A stretch of 64,000 nt of DNA from Agromyces sp. ISL-38 (GTDB lineage: Bacteria; Actinomycetota; Actinomycetes; Actinomycetales; Microbacteriaceae): assembly GCF_018613935.1 (NCBI RefSeq), contig NZ_JAGGPF010000001.1, positions 552,933 to 616,932 of the forward strand. Reading direction: 5' to 3'. A program made the position numbers and the translations under genes. This document shows, piece after piece, positions 1 to 8,285 of this stretch. The notes under the pieces are model-generated. The model had not been told where the DNA came from. It did no database searches and saw only the letters and a list, made by a program, of their open reading frames with translations. Each line of letters begins with the position of its first letter. The first letter of the stretch is position 1.

Positions 1-2
1 CG

Positions 3-830
3 GCGCGCGGCAGTGCCGGGGGATACCGGCTCGAAGCCGGCACGGGCATGCCGCCGCTGCTCCTCACCGACGACGAGGGCGTGGCGATCGCGGTGGGATT
101 GCGCTCCCAGGCGACGGCCGGGCTCCGCGGCGCCGAGCACACCACGCTCAGCGCGCTCGCCAAGATCGAGCAGGTGCTGCCGCCCGCGCTGCGCCGCCGC
201 ATCGATGCGCTGCAATCGCACGCGACGGTCGGGGCCGGCGGGCGGGGAGCATCCGGCCGCCCTGTTCCCGAGATCGACGCCGAGCTGCTCGGGCTGCTCG
301 CGCTCGGCTGCCGCGACTCCGAGCGGCTGCGCTTCAGGTACACGGATGCCGCGGGCGAGGAGTCGTCGCGCGTCGTCGAGCCGTACCGGCTCGTGCCCGT
401 GGCGCGCCGCTGGTACCTCCTCGCGTGGGACCGAGAGCGCGACGACTGGCGCACGTTCCGGCTCGACCGGGTGCGCGAGGTGTTCCCGACGCGCGTGCAC
501 TTCGAGCCGCGCCCCCTGACCGACGACGCAGCGCGGGATCGCGTCGAGGCCGCGCTGCGCTGGCGCGAGCGGAGTGTGAAGGCCACGGTCATCGTCGACC
601 TGCCGCACCCTGAGTTCGCCGACTACCTCGGATGGTATGGGCGCGACGTGACGGCGCACGGCGCGACCCAGAGCGTGTGGCCGCTCGAGGCCGACTCGGT
701 CGAGAACCTCCTGATGGGGCTCATGTGGATGCCCCGCGGCGTGCGCTACCGCGTCGAGGGACCGCCCGAGGTGCTCGAGTTCCTCGCGGTGCAGGCGGAG
801 CGGTTCGCGGCCGCTACTCGCTCCGAGTGA
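3..830 (+). CDS. WYL-domain transcriptional regulator, N-terminus cut by window edge
   Basis: The frame is already open at the left edge and runs to TGA at 828-830, so the N-terminal helix-turn-helix is missing. The first visible residues (GGYRLEAG) look like the end of a DeoR/HTH_11 wing, followed by PPLLLTDDE, the usual linker of HTH-WYL regulators. The WYL triad sits in RRWYLLAWD (codons near 408-430), with the arginine-rich ligand pocket RTFRLDRV just after it. WYL domains are known to bind nucleic acid or small ligands and control transcription; the target here is unknown. The last 17 bases overlap the convergent lipoprotein gene, and both proteins end in TRSE because the shared sequence is nearly palindromic. 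Confidence 0.85.
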   Translation, partial: ARGSAGGYRLEAGTGMPPLLLTDDEGVAIAVGLRSQATAGLRGAEHTTLSALAKIEQVLPPALRRRIDALQSHATVGAGGRGASGRPVPEIDAELLGLLALGCRDSERLRFRYTDAAGEESSRVVEPYRLVPVARRWYLLAWDRERDDWRTFRLDRVREVFPTRVHFEPRPLTDDAARDRVEAALRWRERSVKATVIVDLPHPEFADYLGWYGRDVTAHGATQSVWPLEADSVENLLMGLMWMPRGVRYRVEGPPEVLEFLAVQAERFAAATRSE

Positions 831-1599
831 GCGTGCCGAGCTCGGAACCCGACCTGTCGAAGAAGGTGATGGTGTCGCCGTCGACGGTGGCGCTGGCGTG
901 CTGATTCAGCCAGTCGTCGATGTCGGGGAGGCATCCCCTGTCGGTCGACGAGTGGAATCCGAAGACGAGCGTGTCGCCTTCGATCCACCAGAGACCGTCG
1001 AAGAAGTTGCAGCCGTCGCTGCCGTCGTACGTGCCCTCGGCGGCGATCACGATCGAGGGCTCGCCTTCTGTGTCGGCCGTGCCCCAGGTGCCGAAGAACG
1101 CTTCGGCATCGCGCGAGGGGACCGTGGCCGGATCGATGTCGCTCGCTCGATCGAGCGTGCCGATCTCGGTGCCGCCGGCGTCGAGGATCGTCAGCACGTC
1201 GCCGTAGACGGTGCCTGACGCAAGACCGGAAAGCCAGGTGTCGAAGGACTCGGGGGACTCGGGGCTGCACACCATCCCTGGGGATACGACGTCATCGAAC
1301 CTGATCGTGCCGTCGTCGTCGCTCCACGACCCGTAGAGCCTGTTGCAGCTGTCGGATCCCGTGAGGGTGCCATCGGCCGCGAGGTTGAGCGATGGCTCGA
1401 TCACCCACCCGGTGGTCATCCCGGTGGGATTGCCCCATGCTCCGACGGCGTCGGAAGCGCGGGCGGTGTCGAATGCTCCGGCCGTCGGCGTGATGGCCGA
1501 TGAGCCGCCTACTGCTGCGCCCGCACAGCCTGCGAGCAAGGTCACAGTGGCGAGGACCAGCGTGCCAGCCAACGCCGAACCCACCGCGGTTCGTGCCAT
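814..1599 (-). CDS. lipoprotein with two META/HslJ-like domains
   Basis: 261 residues. A lipoprotein signal peptide ends in LLAGC (Cys25), so the product should be lipid-anchored outside the membrane. Two related META-type halves follow: residues about 53-150, with SLNLAADGTLTGSDSCNRL, and about 168-261, with IAAEGTYDGSDGCNFFDGLW. Both carry the G-T-x-x-G-S/T-D-x-C-N signature of the META/HslJ family, whose molecular function is poorly known. A smaller paralogue with one domain lies upstream at 2011-2400 and shares the MAR- start and RSE end. The gene converges on and overlaps the WYL gene by 17 bp. The family call is strong; the role is unknown. Confidence 0.8.
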   Translation of the reverse strand: MARTAVGSALAGTLVLATVTLLAGCAGAAVGGSSAITPTAGAFDTARASDAVGAWGNPTGMTTGWVIEPSLNLAADGTLTGSDSCNRLYGSWSDDDGTIRFDDVVSPGMVCSPESPESFDTWLSGLASGTVYGDVLTILDAGGTEIGTLDRASDIDPATVPSRDAEAFFGTWGTADTEGEPSIVIAAEGTYDGSDGCNFFDGLWWIEGDTLVFGFHSSTDRGCLPDIDDWLNQHASATVDGDTITFFDRSGSELGTLTRSE

Positions 1600-1755
1600 G
1601 CTGCTGAGCGTAAGCGGTCATCTTTTTCGCGGCAATGCAACGATTTCGGCGCCTTACTCGTCAGAGAAGACCACCGAGTCGCCGAGGAGCGTCGCAGTAG
1701 CTCGATGGATCAGCCACCGGTCGACGTGCTCGCCGGCCAGCGAATAATCCGAGGA

Positions 1756-1998
1756 TCACTCACCTGCACCCGGGGCCGCGCTTACGCGGGCGGCGCGCGC
1801 CAGGGCATCGCGGCACGCGACCACGGCCGGCCGCGTCGCCGCCGCGAGCCGGGTGGAGCTGAACAACTCGCGTTGCGGAAGCCCCGGCAGGTCGACGAGC
1901 GCGACGCTCGGCACCTCGCCCACCCAGACCGAAGTCGCGCGCCGCGACATCGAAGAAGGCGAGCTCGGGCTCGCGCTCGGTGACCTCGACCCGCAAGC
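1756..1998 (-). pseudogene. decayed, internally deleted LysR-family gene fragment
   Basis: Reading leftward, two pieces match the intact LysR gene at 2933-3940. Residues like LRVEVTEREPE and FDVAARDF (about 1945-1998) match its central part. Then, in another frame, VGEVPSVALVDLPGLPQRE through ACRDALARAAR to a TGA at 1756 matches its C-terminus. About 140 codons between the pieces are gone and the frame changes at the junction, so this cannot encode a working regulator. It begins immediately after the stop codon of the META lipoprotein gene at 2011. Confidence 0.75.
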
Positions 1999-2010
1999 GT
2001 TTCGCGGCGT

Positions 2011-2400
2011 CTACTCGCTCCGAATGAGCGTGCCGAGCTCGGCACCGGATGCGTCGAGCACGGTCATCGTCTCGTCGATGATCGTCGCCGTGGCGAGCCC
2101 CGAGAGCCAGGTGTCGACGCCTTCGCAGAACATGCGTGTCGTCGCGACCTGCTCGAACGTGATGGTGGTGCCGTCCATGCTCCAGCCGCCGGCGAGGCGG
2201 TTGCAGCCGTCGGTGCCGGTGAGTGTGCCGTCGGCGGCGAGCACGAGCGAAGGCTCGGTGCTTGCCGACGTGTCGCCCCAGGTGCCGACCGGGTCGGGCG
2301 CCGCGCCGGGGCCCGCGTTCGTCGCGCAACCCGCGAGTGCGAGCGCCGCGGCGACGAGCAGTGCGCCGGTGAGAGACGAGGATCGCAGCATCCGTGCCAT
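2011..2400 (-). CDS. lipoprotein with single META/HslJ-like domain
   Basis: 129 residues from the ATG at 2400; earlier in-frame codons are ignored because this start gives a clean signal peptide ending ALAGC (Cys25). The mature part is one META-type domain: PVGTWGD, SLVLAADGTLTGTDGCNRL, a CEGVDTWLSGLA segment and the C-terminal LDASGAELGTLIRSE. It is closely similar to the first domain and to the C-terminus of the 814-1599 protein, including WLSGLA and the RSE end, so the two are recent paralogues. The product is likely a surface-anchored lipoprotein of unknown function. The stop codon abuts a LysR remnant. Confidence 0.75.
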   Translation of the reverse strand: MARMLRSSSLTGALLVAAALALAGCATNAGPGAAPDPVGTWGDTSASTEPSLVLAADGTLTGTDGCNRLAGGWSMDGTTITFEQVATTRMFCEGVDTWLSGLATATIIDETMTVLDASGAELGTLIRSE

Positions 2401-2478
2401 GCCGTCAGCGTAACGCCGCAGCGCGGTCAGCGGCCGGTGCCCGCCGTCGCGAGCCCGGAGCCACATGTCGGCGTCGTC

Positions 2479-2655
2479 CTAGGTGCCTGCCGCGCCGGCC
2501 GGAGCATCCACGACGACGGACACATCGGGGCCCAGTCCGTATCCGCCGCCGCCGGTGCCGCCGCCATTCGACGGGCAACCGGTGAGCGTCAGGACGGCGA
2601 CCACTGCGACGATGATCGCGCCGACTCGTGTCGTGGAACGAGGCGTTCGTGCCAT
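2479..2655 (-). CDS. small lipoprotein
   Basis: 58 residues starting MART at the ATG at 2655; a GTG two codons earlier is possible. The hydrophobic stretch VGAIIVAVVAVLTLTGC ends in a lipobox with Cys27. The mature part is only about 31 residues and glycine-rich. The MAR- start resembles the two META lipoproteins nearby, so it may be a lipoprotein leader whose META domain was lost. No known domain is visible. It may be a genuine small lipoprotein or a remnant. Confidence 0.5.
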   Translation of the reverse strand: MARTPRSTTRVGAIIVAVVAVLTLTGCPSNGGGTGGGGYGLGPDVSVVVDAPAGAAGT

Positions 2656-2697
2656 TGCCACAGTCTATTCCGAGGATCGCTCAGGGGCGCCGGGAGC

Positions 2698-2770
2698 GTG
2701 GTTCGCGGCGGCTACTCGCTCCGAGAACGCGCCGATCCGGGAGCCCGATCTGCCGAATATGGTGATCGAG
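2698..2770 (-). pseudogene. remnant of a third META gene 3' end
   Basis: The + strand reads GTTCGCGGCGGCTACTCGCT here, nearly the same as 802-821 at the WYL/META junction and related to 2000-2018 behind the second META gene. Similarity continues about 50 bases into sequence matching the META C-terminus (GGAGCCCGATCTG versus GGAACCCGACCTG at 844-856). No open META frame surrounds it. It looks like the end of a third, otherwise lost copy of the duplicated unit. Confidence 0.55.
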
Positions 2771-2932
2771 CTGCGGCGCACTCGAGCGGATGAGGCAGAA
2801 TCGGCCGACACGCCGCCATGAAACTGCTGCCGCGCCGACGAAGTCGCGATTGTGCCTCATCCGCGCCCGCGGTGAGGCGAGGCGTGGACGTGCAGGAGCG
2901 CGAAGTCCCGAGTCACCGACTGTGCGTGGCCC

Positions 2933-3940
2933 TCAGTGGCCCGCGGGGGTGGCGGTAGCCCGGGCGGCGCGAGCGAGAGCGTCGCGGCAGGCCACGACGG
3001 CCGGGCGCGCGGCGGCGGCGTGACGGGTCGACGTGAAGACCTCGCGCTGCGGCTCGCCCGGAAGGTCGAGGAGGGTCACGCTCGGCACCTCGCCCGCCCA
3101 CACGAGGTCGGGCAGCAGTCCCGCCGCGTTGCCCGAGCGGATGAGGCGGATGTGCGCCATGAGGTCGGCCGTCTCGAAACGCACGTCGGGCTCGAAGCCC
3201 GCGTCGCGGCAGAGCTGCTCGGCCCATTGCCGGGAAGCCGTGCCGGCGGGCTCGAGCACCCAGGGGAGGCCGGATGCCGCTGGCAGGGCGTTGCGGGGGT
3301 CGGGGGTGGTCTCGATGCGCGTCGCCTCCGGCGGCGCTACTCGACCACCAGAAGGGGTCGCCTCCGGCGGCGCTACTCGACCACCAGAAGGGGCCGGCGC
3401 ACCCGGGTCGGGCGGCAGCGCCAGCCGGATCACGTCGGCGGCGAGGTGCACGCGGTCGAGGTCGTCGCGGTGCGGACGGGTGTGCCCTGGGTATTGCTCG
3501 GCGATCACGAGGTCGAAGTCGCGCGCTGAGACGTCGAAGAGTCCCGCCTCGGGTTCGCGCTCGGTCACCTCCACGCGGAGGGCGGGATGCTCACGGCGCA
3601 GCAGGGTGAGCGCATGCGGCACCACGGCGTGCGCCGCCGACTGGAACACGGCGATGCGCACCGTGCCGCCGACGGCGGTGAGCGAGCGCGCGACATCCGA
3701 CTCCGCCTCCTCGAGCCGATCGAGCACGGCGCGCGCATGAGTGACGAGCAACTCGGCTTGCGGGGTCAGCTGCACGCGCCGGCCGACCTGCACGAGCAGC
3801 GGGACCCCCGCCTCGCGCTCGAGCTGGCTGAGTTGCTGCGACACCGAGGACGGGCTGTACGAGAGTGCCTCGGCGACCGCCGCGAGGGTGCCGCGCTGAC
3901 TGAGTTCGACGAGCAGGCGCAAGCGGCGCACATCGAGCAT
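2933..3940 (-). CDS. LysR-family regulator, probable controller of putA
   Basis: 335 residues from the ATG at 3940; the in-frame extension upstream reads into the divergent promoter and is not used. The N-terminal winged helix (about 1-60) contains LVELSQRGTLAAVAEALSYS and SSVSQQLSQLEREAG. The effector-binding domain follows from about residue 88. It is transcribed away from putA across a 146-bp gap that carries a LysR-like inverted repeat, so control of proline catabolism is the natural guess. The protein is longer than most LysR members (about 300 residues). The excess is mainly a 12-residue unit, PSGGRVAPPEAT, present twice in tandem at about residues 184-207 and derived from a palindromic DNA repeat inserted in frame. 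Confidence 0.85.
   Translation of the reverse strand: MLDVRRLRLLVELSQRGTLAAVAEALSYSPSSVSQQLSQLEREAGVPLLVQVGRRVQLTPQAELLVTHARAVLDRLEEAESDVARSLTAVGGTVRIAVFQSAAHAVVPHALTLLRREHPALRVEVTEREPEAGLFDVSARDFDLVIAEQYPGHTRPHRDDLDRVHLAADVIRLALPPDPGAPAPSGGRVAPPEATPSGGRVAPPEATRIETTPDPRNALPAASGLPWVLEPAGTASRQWAEQLCRDAGFEPDVRFETADLMAHIRLIRSGNAAGLLPDLVWAGEVPSVTLLDLPGEPQREVFTSTRHAAAARPAVVACRDALARAARATATPAGH
3308..3392. repeat. palindromic repeat element inside LysR coding sequence
   Basis: The left end GGTGGTC...GCGC and the later GCGC...GACCACC form a hairpin around GTCGCC TCC GGCGGC. The 36-bp unit at 3321-3356 is repeated exactly at 3357-3392. The motif GGCGGCGCTACTCGACCACC recurs after putA (7737-7757), so it is an interspersed repeat and not a LysR feature. 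The 36-bp period keeps the host frame open and adds 12 residues per copy. Confidence 0.75.
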
Positions 3941-3974
3941 GATGGCCTCCCGGCATCCTCGACCAATCGGTTCT

Positions 3975-3994
3975 TCTGAACAGTATCCTTCAGA
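3975..3994. promoter_or_regulatory. candidate LysR operator between LysR and putA
   Basis: A perfect inverted repeat, TCTGAA (3975-3980) and TTCAGA (3989-3994), separated by 8 bp. It lies 35 bp upstream of the LysR start and about 92 bp upstream of putA. LysR regulators usually bind such dyads in divergent intergenic regions. The assignment is by position and symmetry only. Confidence 0.5.
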
Positions 3995-4086
3995 TTCATT
4001 CGCTGTACCGAACGGATGCCGCAGCGCAGACTTATCCCAAGCGGCGCGCGGCCCCCGGCGCGCCTGAAGCAAAGGACACTACTCTC

Positions 4087-7000
4087 GTGACCATGTCGAA
4101 CGCCGCCACGGACGCACGACCGAGCACCGAACACGTCGTCGCCCTCGTACGCCGCTGGCTCGCCGAGAGCGCCGAGTATCCGGCCGAGCCGGCCGCCGAG
4201 CGCCTCGCCGGCGTGCTGAAGGATCCGCGCGGCCTCGACTTCACGGTCGGCTTCGTCGACGGCGTCATGCGGCCCGAAGACCTCGGCGTCGCGGGCCGCA
4301 ACCTCGAGCAGGTCGCGAAGCTCACGCCGCGGTTCCTGCCCTGGTACCTGCGTGCCGCGATCCGGCTCGGCGGCTTCGTCGCGCCCGCCTTCCCGTGGAT
4401 CGTCATCCCGATCGCGCGCCGGGTGCTGCGCGGCATGGTCGGCCACCTCGTGCTCGACGCGACGCCCGAGAAGCTCGGCCCGGCGATCGCCTCCCTCCGC
4501 GAGACCGGCAACCGCTTGAACCTCAACCTCCTCGGCGAGGCCGTGCTCGGTGAAGACGAGGCCGCTCGGCGCCTGCGCGGTACCTACGAGTTCCTCGCTC
4601 GTGACGACGTGGACTACGTGTCGATCAAGGTCTCGAGCGTCGTGAGCCAGCTCTCGATGTGGTCGTTCGACGAAGCCGTCGAGAAGGTCGTCGAGAAGCT
4701 CACCCCCCTCTACGAGCTCGCCGCGAAGAGCCCGACGCCCAAGTTCATCAACCTCGACATGGAGGAGTACCGCGACCTCGACCTCACGATCGCGGTGTTC
4801 AAGGCGCTGCTCGACAAGCCGCAGCTGCGGGGCCTCGAAGCGGGCATCGTGCTGCAGACCTACCTGCCCGACGCGCTCGGCGCGATGCAGGACCTCACCG
4901 CGTGGGCGATGGCCCGGCGCGCTGCCGGCGGCGCACCGATCAAGGTGCGTGTCGTGAAGGGTGCGAACCTCGCGATGGAGCACGTCGACGCCGCCATCCA
5001 CGGCTGGCCCGTCGCGACGTACGGCACCAAGCAGGACTCCGACGCGAACTACAAGCGGGTGCTCCGCTGGGCGATGACGCCCGAGCGCACTCACGCGGTC
5101 AAGCTCGGCGTCGCCGGCCACAACCTCTTCGACGTCGCCGACGCCTGGCTCACCGCGAAGAACCGCGGCGTCGACGACCGCGTCGAGTTCGAGATGCTCC
5201 TCGGCATGGCGACCGGCCAGGCGGAAGCGGTGCGCCGCACCGTCGGCAACCTGCTGCTCTACACGCCCGTCGTGAACCCCGCGGAGTTCGACGTGGCGAT
5301 CGCCTACCTGATCCGCCGCCTCGAGGAGAACGCGAGCGACGACAACTTCATGTCGGCAGTGTTCGAGCTCGCCGGCGACCAGGGGCTCTTCGAACGTGAG
5401 CAGGCTCGCTACCTCCGCTCGGTCGAAGCGCTCGAAGCGGATGCCGCCACGACGGCCGTGCCCACGCCGAACCGCACCCAGAACCGCCGCACCGAGTGGA
5501 GCGAGGAGTCGCTCGCCACGGCGATCGCCGTTCCCGATGCTCCCGCACCGGGCACCGAACACGAAGACGAGTCGCTCACGAGCACCGTGCTCAGGCTCGT
5601 GCGGGGCTCCGACGGCACCGATGGCATCGAACTGGCGGATGCCGCATCCGCTGCTCCGTCGGCCGCGTCCGGGCCCACCGGTCCGGGTGCGACTCCCGGC
5701 TTCCGCAACGAACCCGACACCGATCCGGCCCTCGACGCGAACCGCAACTGGGGTCGCCGCATCCTCGCCCGCGTGCCCGAGTCGCGGGTCGGCATCGACA
5801 CCGTCGCCGCCGCCCGCGTCGACGACGCCGAGACCCTCGACGCCATCATCCGCGGCGTCGCCGCTCGCGGTGCCGCGTGGGGCGAGCTGCCCGGCGCCGA
5901 ACGCGCGGCCGTCCTGCATCGCGCGGGCTTCGCGCTCGCTGCGAACCGCGACCGCCTCATCGAGGTGATGGCGGCAGAGACGGGCAAGACCATCGCCGAG
6001 GCCGACCCCGAGGTGAGCGAGGCGATCGACTTCGCGCACTACTACGCCGAGCGTGCCCGAGAGCTCGACCACGTGCAGGGGGCCGCGTTCGTGCCGCCGA
6101 AGCTCACCGTCGTGACCCCGCCGTGGAACTTCCCGGTCGCCATCCCGGCCGGCGGTGTGCTCGCCGCGCTCGCCGCGGGCTCGGGCGTCATCATCAAGCC
6201 CGCGAAGCTCGCCCAGCGCTCGGGCGCCGTCATGGTCGAGGCGCTCTGGGAGGCCGGTGTGCCGCGCGACCTGCTCGCCCTCGTCGACCTCGCGAACCTC
6301 GACCTCGGCCGGCAGCTCGTCGCGGCGCCCGAGGTCGACCGGGTCATCCTCACGGGCGCCTACGAGACGGCGCAGCTGTTCCGCTCGTTCCGTAAAGACC
6401 TCCCGCTTCTCGCCGAGACGAGCGGCAAGAACGCGATCATCGTCACCCCGTCGGCCGACCTCGACCTCGCCGCGGCCGACGTCGTGAAGAGCGCCTTCGG
6501 GCACGCGGGCCAGAAGTGCTCGGCCGCCTCGCTCGTGATCCTCGTGGGGTCGGTCGCGAAGTCCGAGCGGTTCCGCCGGCAGCTCGTCGACGCGACCATG
6601 TCCCTGCAGGTGGGCTGGCCTGAGCACCCGCAGAGCCAGATGGGCCCGATCATCGAGCCCGCGAACGGCAAGCTGCTGCACGCGCTCACGCAGCTCGGCA
6701 TCGACGAGGAGTGGCTCGTCGAGCCGAGGCAACTCGACGAGACGGGGCAGCTCTGGTCTCCCGGCATCCGCTCTGGCGTCGCGGCCGGCTCCTACTTCCA
6801 CCTCACCGAGTTCTTCGGACCGGTGCTCGGCGTCATGCACGCGAGGAACCTCGATGAGGCGATCCGCATGCAGAACGCCGTCGACTACGGACTCACCGCG
6901 GGCCTGCACTCGCTCGATCCCGCCGAGCTCGCCACCTGGCTCGATCGTGTCGAGGCCGGCAACCTCTACGTGAACCGAGGCACCACCGGCGCGATCGTGC

Positions 7001-7728
7001 AGCGCCAGCCGTTCGGGGGCTGGAAGCGCTCGTCGGTCGGCGCCGGCGCGAAAGCGGGCGGCCCGAACTACCTGTTCGGCCTCGGCGAGTGGGTGCCCGA
7101 GCACGGCCCCGCAAGCACCACGCTGCACCTGCGCGGACTCGAGAAGCGCGTCACCGAGGTCATCGAGGCATCGCAGCCCGCGCTCACCTACGAGGCATTC
7201 GACCTGCTGCGCCGCTCGGCGCTCTCCGACGAGCTCGCGTGGGCGGAGGAGTACGGGGTCGTGAAGGATGTCTCGGGCGTCGAGGTCGAACGGAACCTGT
7301 TCCGTTACCGCCCCCTGCCCGTCACGATCCGCATCGGAGAGCAGGCGACGCTCGCCGAGGGGCTCCGCGTCATCGCCGCGGGCGTGCTCGCGAAAGCGCC
7401 GCTCACCGTGTCGACGGCGATCGACCTGCCGAAGGGCGTGCGTAACGTGCTCGCCGCGCGTGACGTGCGCATCGTTCGCGAGAAGGATGCCGGATGGCTC
7501 GCGCGCGCCACGAAGGGCGGCATCACCACGACACGGGTGCGGCTCGTCGGCGGCGGCGCCTCGGCGCTCACCGAGGCGCTCGACGGAAGCCCCGATGTCG
7601 CAATGTGGGCGCACCCGGTGACCCCCTCGGGCCGCGTGGAGCTGCTTCCGTTCCTGCGCGAGCAGGCCGTCTCGATCACGAACCACCGCTTCGGCAACCC
7701 GAGCTCGCTCTCGGCGGGCGTGATCTGA
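4087..7728 (+). CDS. putA: bifunctional proline dehydrogenase / P5C dehydrogenase
   Basis: 1213 residues. The GTG at 4087 is chosen because AAAGGA at 4071-4076 is well spaced; an ATG at 4093 is the alternative. The N-terminal FAD-dependent proline dehydrogenase barrel spans about residues 30-440 (SIKVSS, NLDMEEYRDL, VRVVKGANLAMEH, GVAGHNLFD). A variable linker covers about 445-560. The NAD-dependent P5C/glutamate-semialdehyde dehydrogenase covers about 570-1060, with PPWNFP (Asn681), AETSGKN (Glu777) and AGQKCSAAS (catalytic Cys811). A C-terminal extension follows. The enzyme oxidises proline to glutamate with channelling of P5C. No ribbon-helix-helix DNA-binding domain is visible, so control probably comes from the divergent LysR. 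It also provides the last step for P5C made by rocD at 15.5 kb. Confidence 0.95.
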   Translation: MTMSNAATDARPSTEHVVALVRRWLAESAEYPAEPAAERLAGVLKDPRGLDFTVGFVDGVMRPEDLGVAGRNLEQVAKLTPRFLPWYLRAAIRLGGFVAPAFPWIVIPIARRVLRGMVGHLVLDATPEKLGPAIASLRETGNRLNLNLLGEAVLGEDEAARRLRGTYEFLARDDVDYVSIKVSSVVSQLSMWSFDEAVEKVVEKLTPLYELAAKSPTPKFINLDMEEYRDLDLTIAVFKALLDKPQLRGLEAGIVLQTYLPDALGAMQDLTAWAMARRAAGGAPIKVRVVKGANLAMEHVDAAIHGWPVATYGTKQDSDANYKRVLRWAMTPERTHAVKLGVAGHNLFDVADAWLTAKNRGVDDRVEFEMLLGMATGQAEAVRRTVGNLLLYTPVVNPAEFDVAIAYLIRRLEENASDDNFMSAVFELAGDQGLFEREQARYLRSVEALEADAATTAVPTPNRTQNRRTEWSEESLATAIAVPDAPAPGTEHEDESLTSTVLRLVRGSDGTDGIELADAASAAPSAASGPTGPGATPGFRNEPDTDPALDANRNWGRRILARVPESRVGIDTVAAARVDDAETLDAIIRGVAARGAAWGELPGAERAAVLHRAGFALAANRDRLIEVMAAETGKTIAEADPEVSEAIDFAHYYAERARELDHVQGAAFVPPKLTVVTPPWNFPVAIPAGGVLAALAAGSGVIIKPAKLAQRSGAVMVEALWEAGVPRDLLALVDLANLDLGRQLVAAPEVDRVILTGAYETAQLFRSFRKDLPLLAETSGKNAIIVTPSADLDLAAADVVKSAFGHAGQKCSAASLVILVGSVAKSERFRRQLVDATMSLQVGWPEHPQSQMGPIIEPANGKLLHALTQLGIDEEWLVEPRQLDETGQLWSPGIRSGVAAGSYFHLTEFFGPVLGVMHARNLDEAIRMQNAVDYGLTAGLHSLDPAELATWLDRVEAGNLYVNRGTTGAIVQRQPFGGWKRSSVGAGAKAGGPNYLFGLGEWVPEHGPASTTLHLRGLEKRVTEVIEASQPALTYEAFDLLRRSALSDELAWAEEYGVVKDVSGVEVERNLFRYRPLPVTIRIGEQATLAEGLRVIAAGVLAKAPLTVSTAIDLPKGVRNVLAARDVRIVREKDAGWLARATKGGITTTRVRLVGGGASALTEALDGSPDVAMWAHPVTPSGRVELLPFLREQAVSITNHRFGNPSSLSAGVI

Positions 7729-7736
7729 CCGAGCCG

Positions 7737-7777
7737 GGCGGCGCTACTCGACCACCGAGGGGGCTACTCGACCACCG
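7737..7777. repeat. interspersed repeat copy behind putA
   Basis: GGCGGCGCTACTCGACCACC starts at 7737 and is followed by a second partial copy, GCTACTCGACCACC, at 7763-7776. It is the same element found inside the LysR gene at 3308-3392. It lies between convergent genes and supplies the last codons and stop of the protease gene on the minus strand. Confidence 0.7.
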
Positions 7778-8258
7778 GCACGGTGCGGCCGCGGTTGCGA
7801 CGGCGGATGCGTCGGGGTGCGCGCCCGCCGAGGAACGATCCCGCCGCGTCGACGATGAATCCCCGGCGCAGGGCCTCACGGCCGATGAGCATGCGGAAGC
7901 CCATCTCGTCGCGGTTCGTGAGCGTCACCTCGGCGGTGATGGTGCGGCGTCGGAGCACGACCTCCATCAGCACGACGATGCGCTGCTCGGTGTGGCCCGA
8001 GGAGCTGCGCACCTGTCGGCGATCGTGGATCGGCAGCTCGACGACGACCGCGTCGTCGCCGGTGTCCTGCCACGGGTGGATGCCGAATCTGACCATCGAC
8101 GTGTCGCCATGCTGCGCCTCCTCCACGTCGAAGGCGTGCAGCGACGAGGTTCTCGCCCCGGTGTCGAGCTTGGCCTTGATCCACGGCACGCCCGCCTCCG
8201 GCAGACTCACCCACTCGCGCCATCCCACGATGGTGTTTGAATGGGGAGGCTCTTTCAC
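7764..8258 (-). CDS. RimB/ATP-dependent zinc protease-like retropepsin-fold protein
   Basis: 164 residues from a GTG at 8258. It matches the small family annotated as putative ATP-dependent zinc protease (DUF785) or RimB: VGWREWVSLPE, KLDTGARTSSLHA (the aspartic-protease-like DTGA motif, residues about 31-43), FDVEE, NRDEMGFRMLIGREAL. Members are often linked to rimK, as here, where the genes diverge with 27 bp between the starts. RimB is a proposed partner in modification of ribosomal protein S6 by RimK. The last residues (VPVVE, then TAG) are encoded by the interspersed repeat at 7737-7777, so the natural C-terminus may have been altered. Confidence 0.8.
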   Translation of the reverse strand: MKEPPHSNTIVGWREWVSLPEAGVPWIKAKLDTGARTSSLHAFDVEEAQHGDTSMVRFGIHPWQDTGDDAVVVELPIHDRRQVRSSSGHTEQRIVVLMEVVLRRRTITAEVTLTNRDEMGFRMLIGREALRRGFIVDAAGSFLGGRAPRRIRRRNRGRTVPVVE

Positions 8259-8285
8259 CCGTCCATCTTCGCAGGGGTACTACCG

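Noticed and set aside
814..830. Identical TRSE ends of the WYL and META proteins considered as a shared peptide tag
   Set aside because: Explained by the near-palindromic DNA of the overlapping gene ends; not a protein-level signal.
3766..7686. A very long open frame antisense to putA
   Set aside because: It mirrors putA codon structure in high-GC DNA, is rich in Arg/Glu/His runs and has no domain; putA is certain on the other strand.
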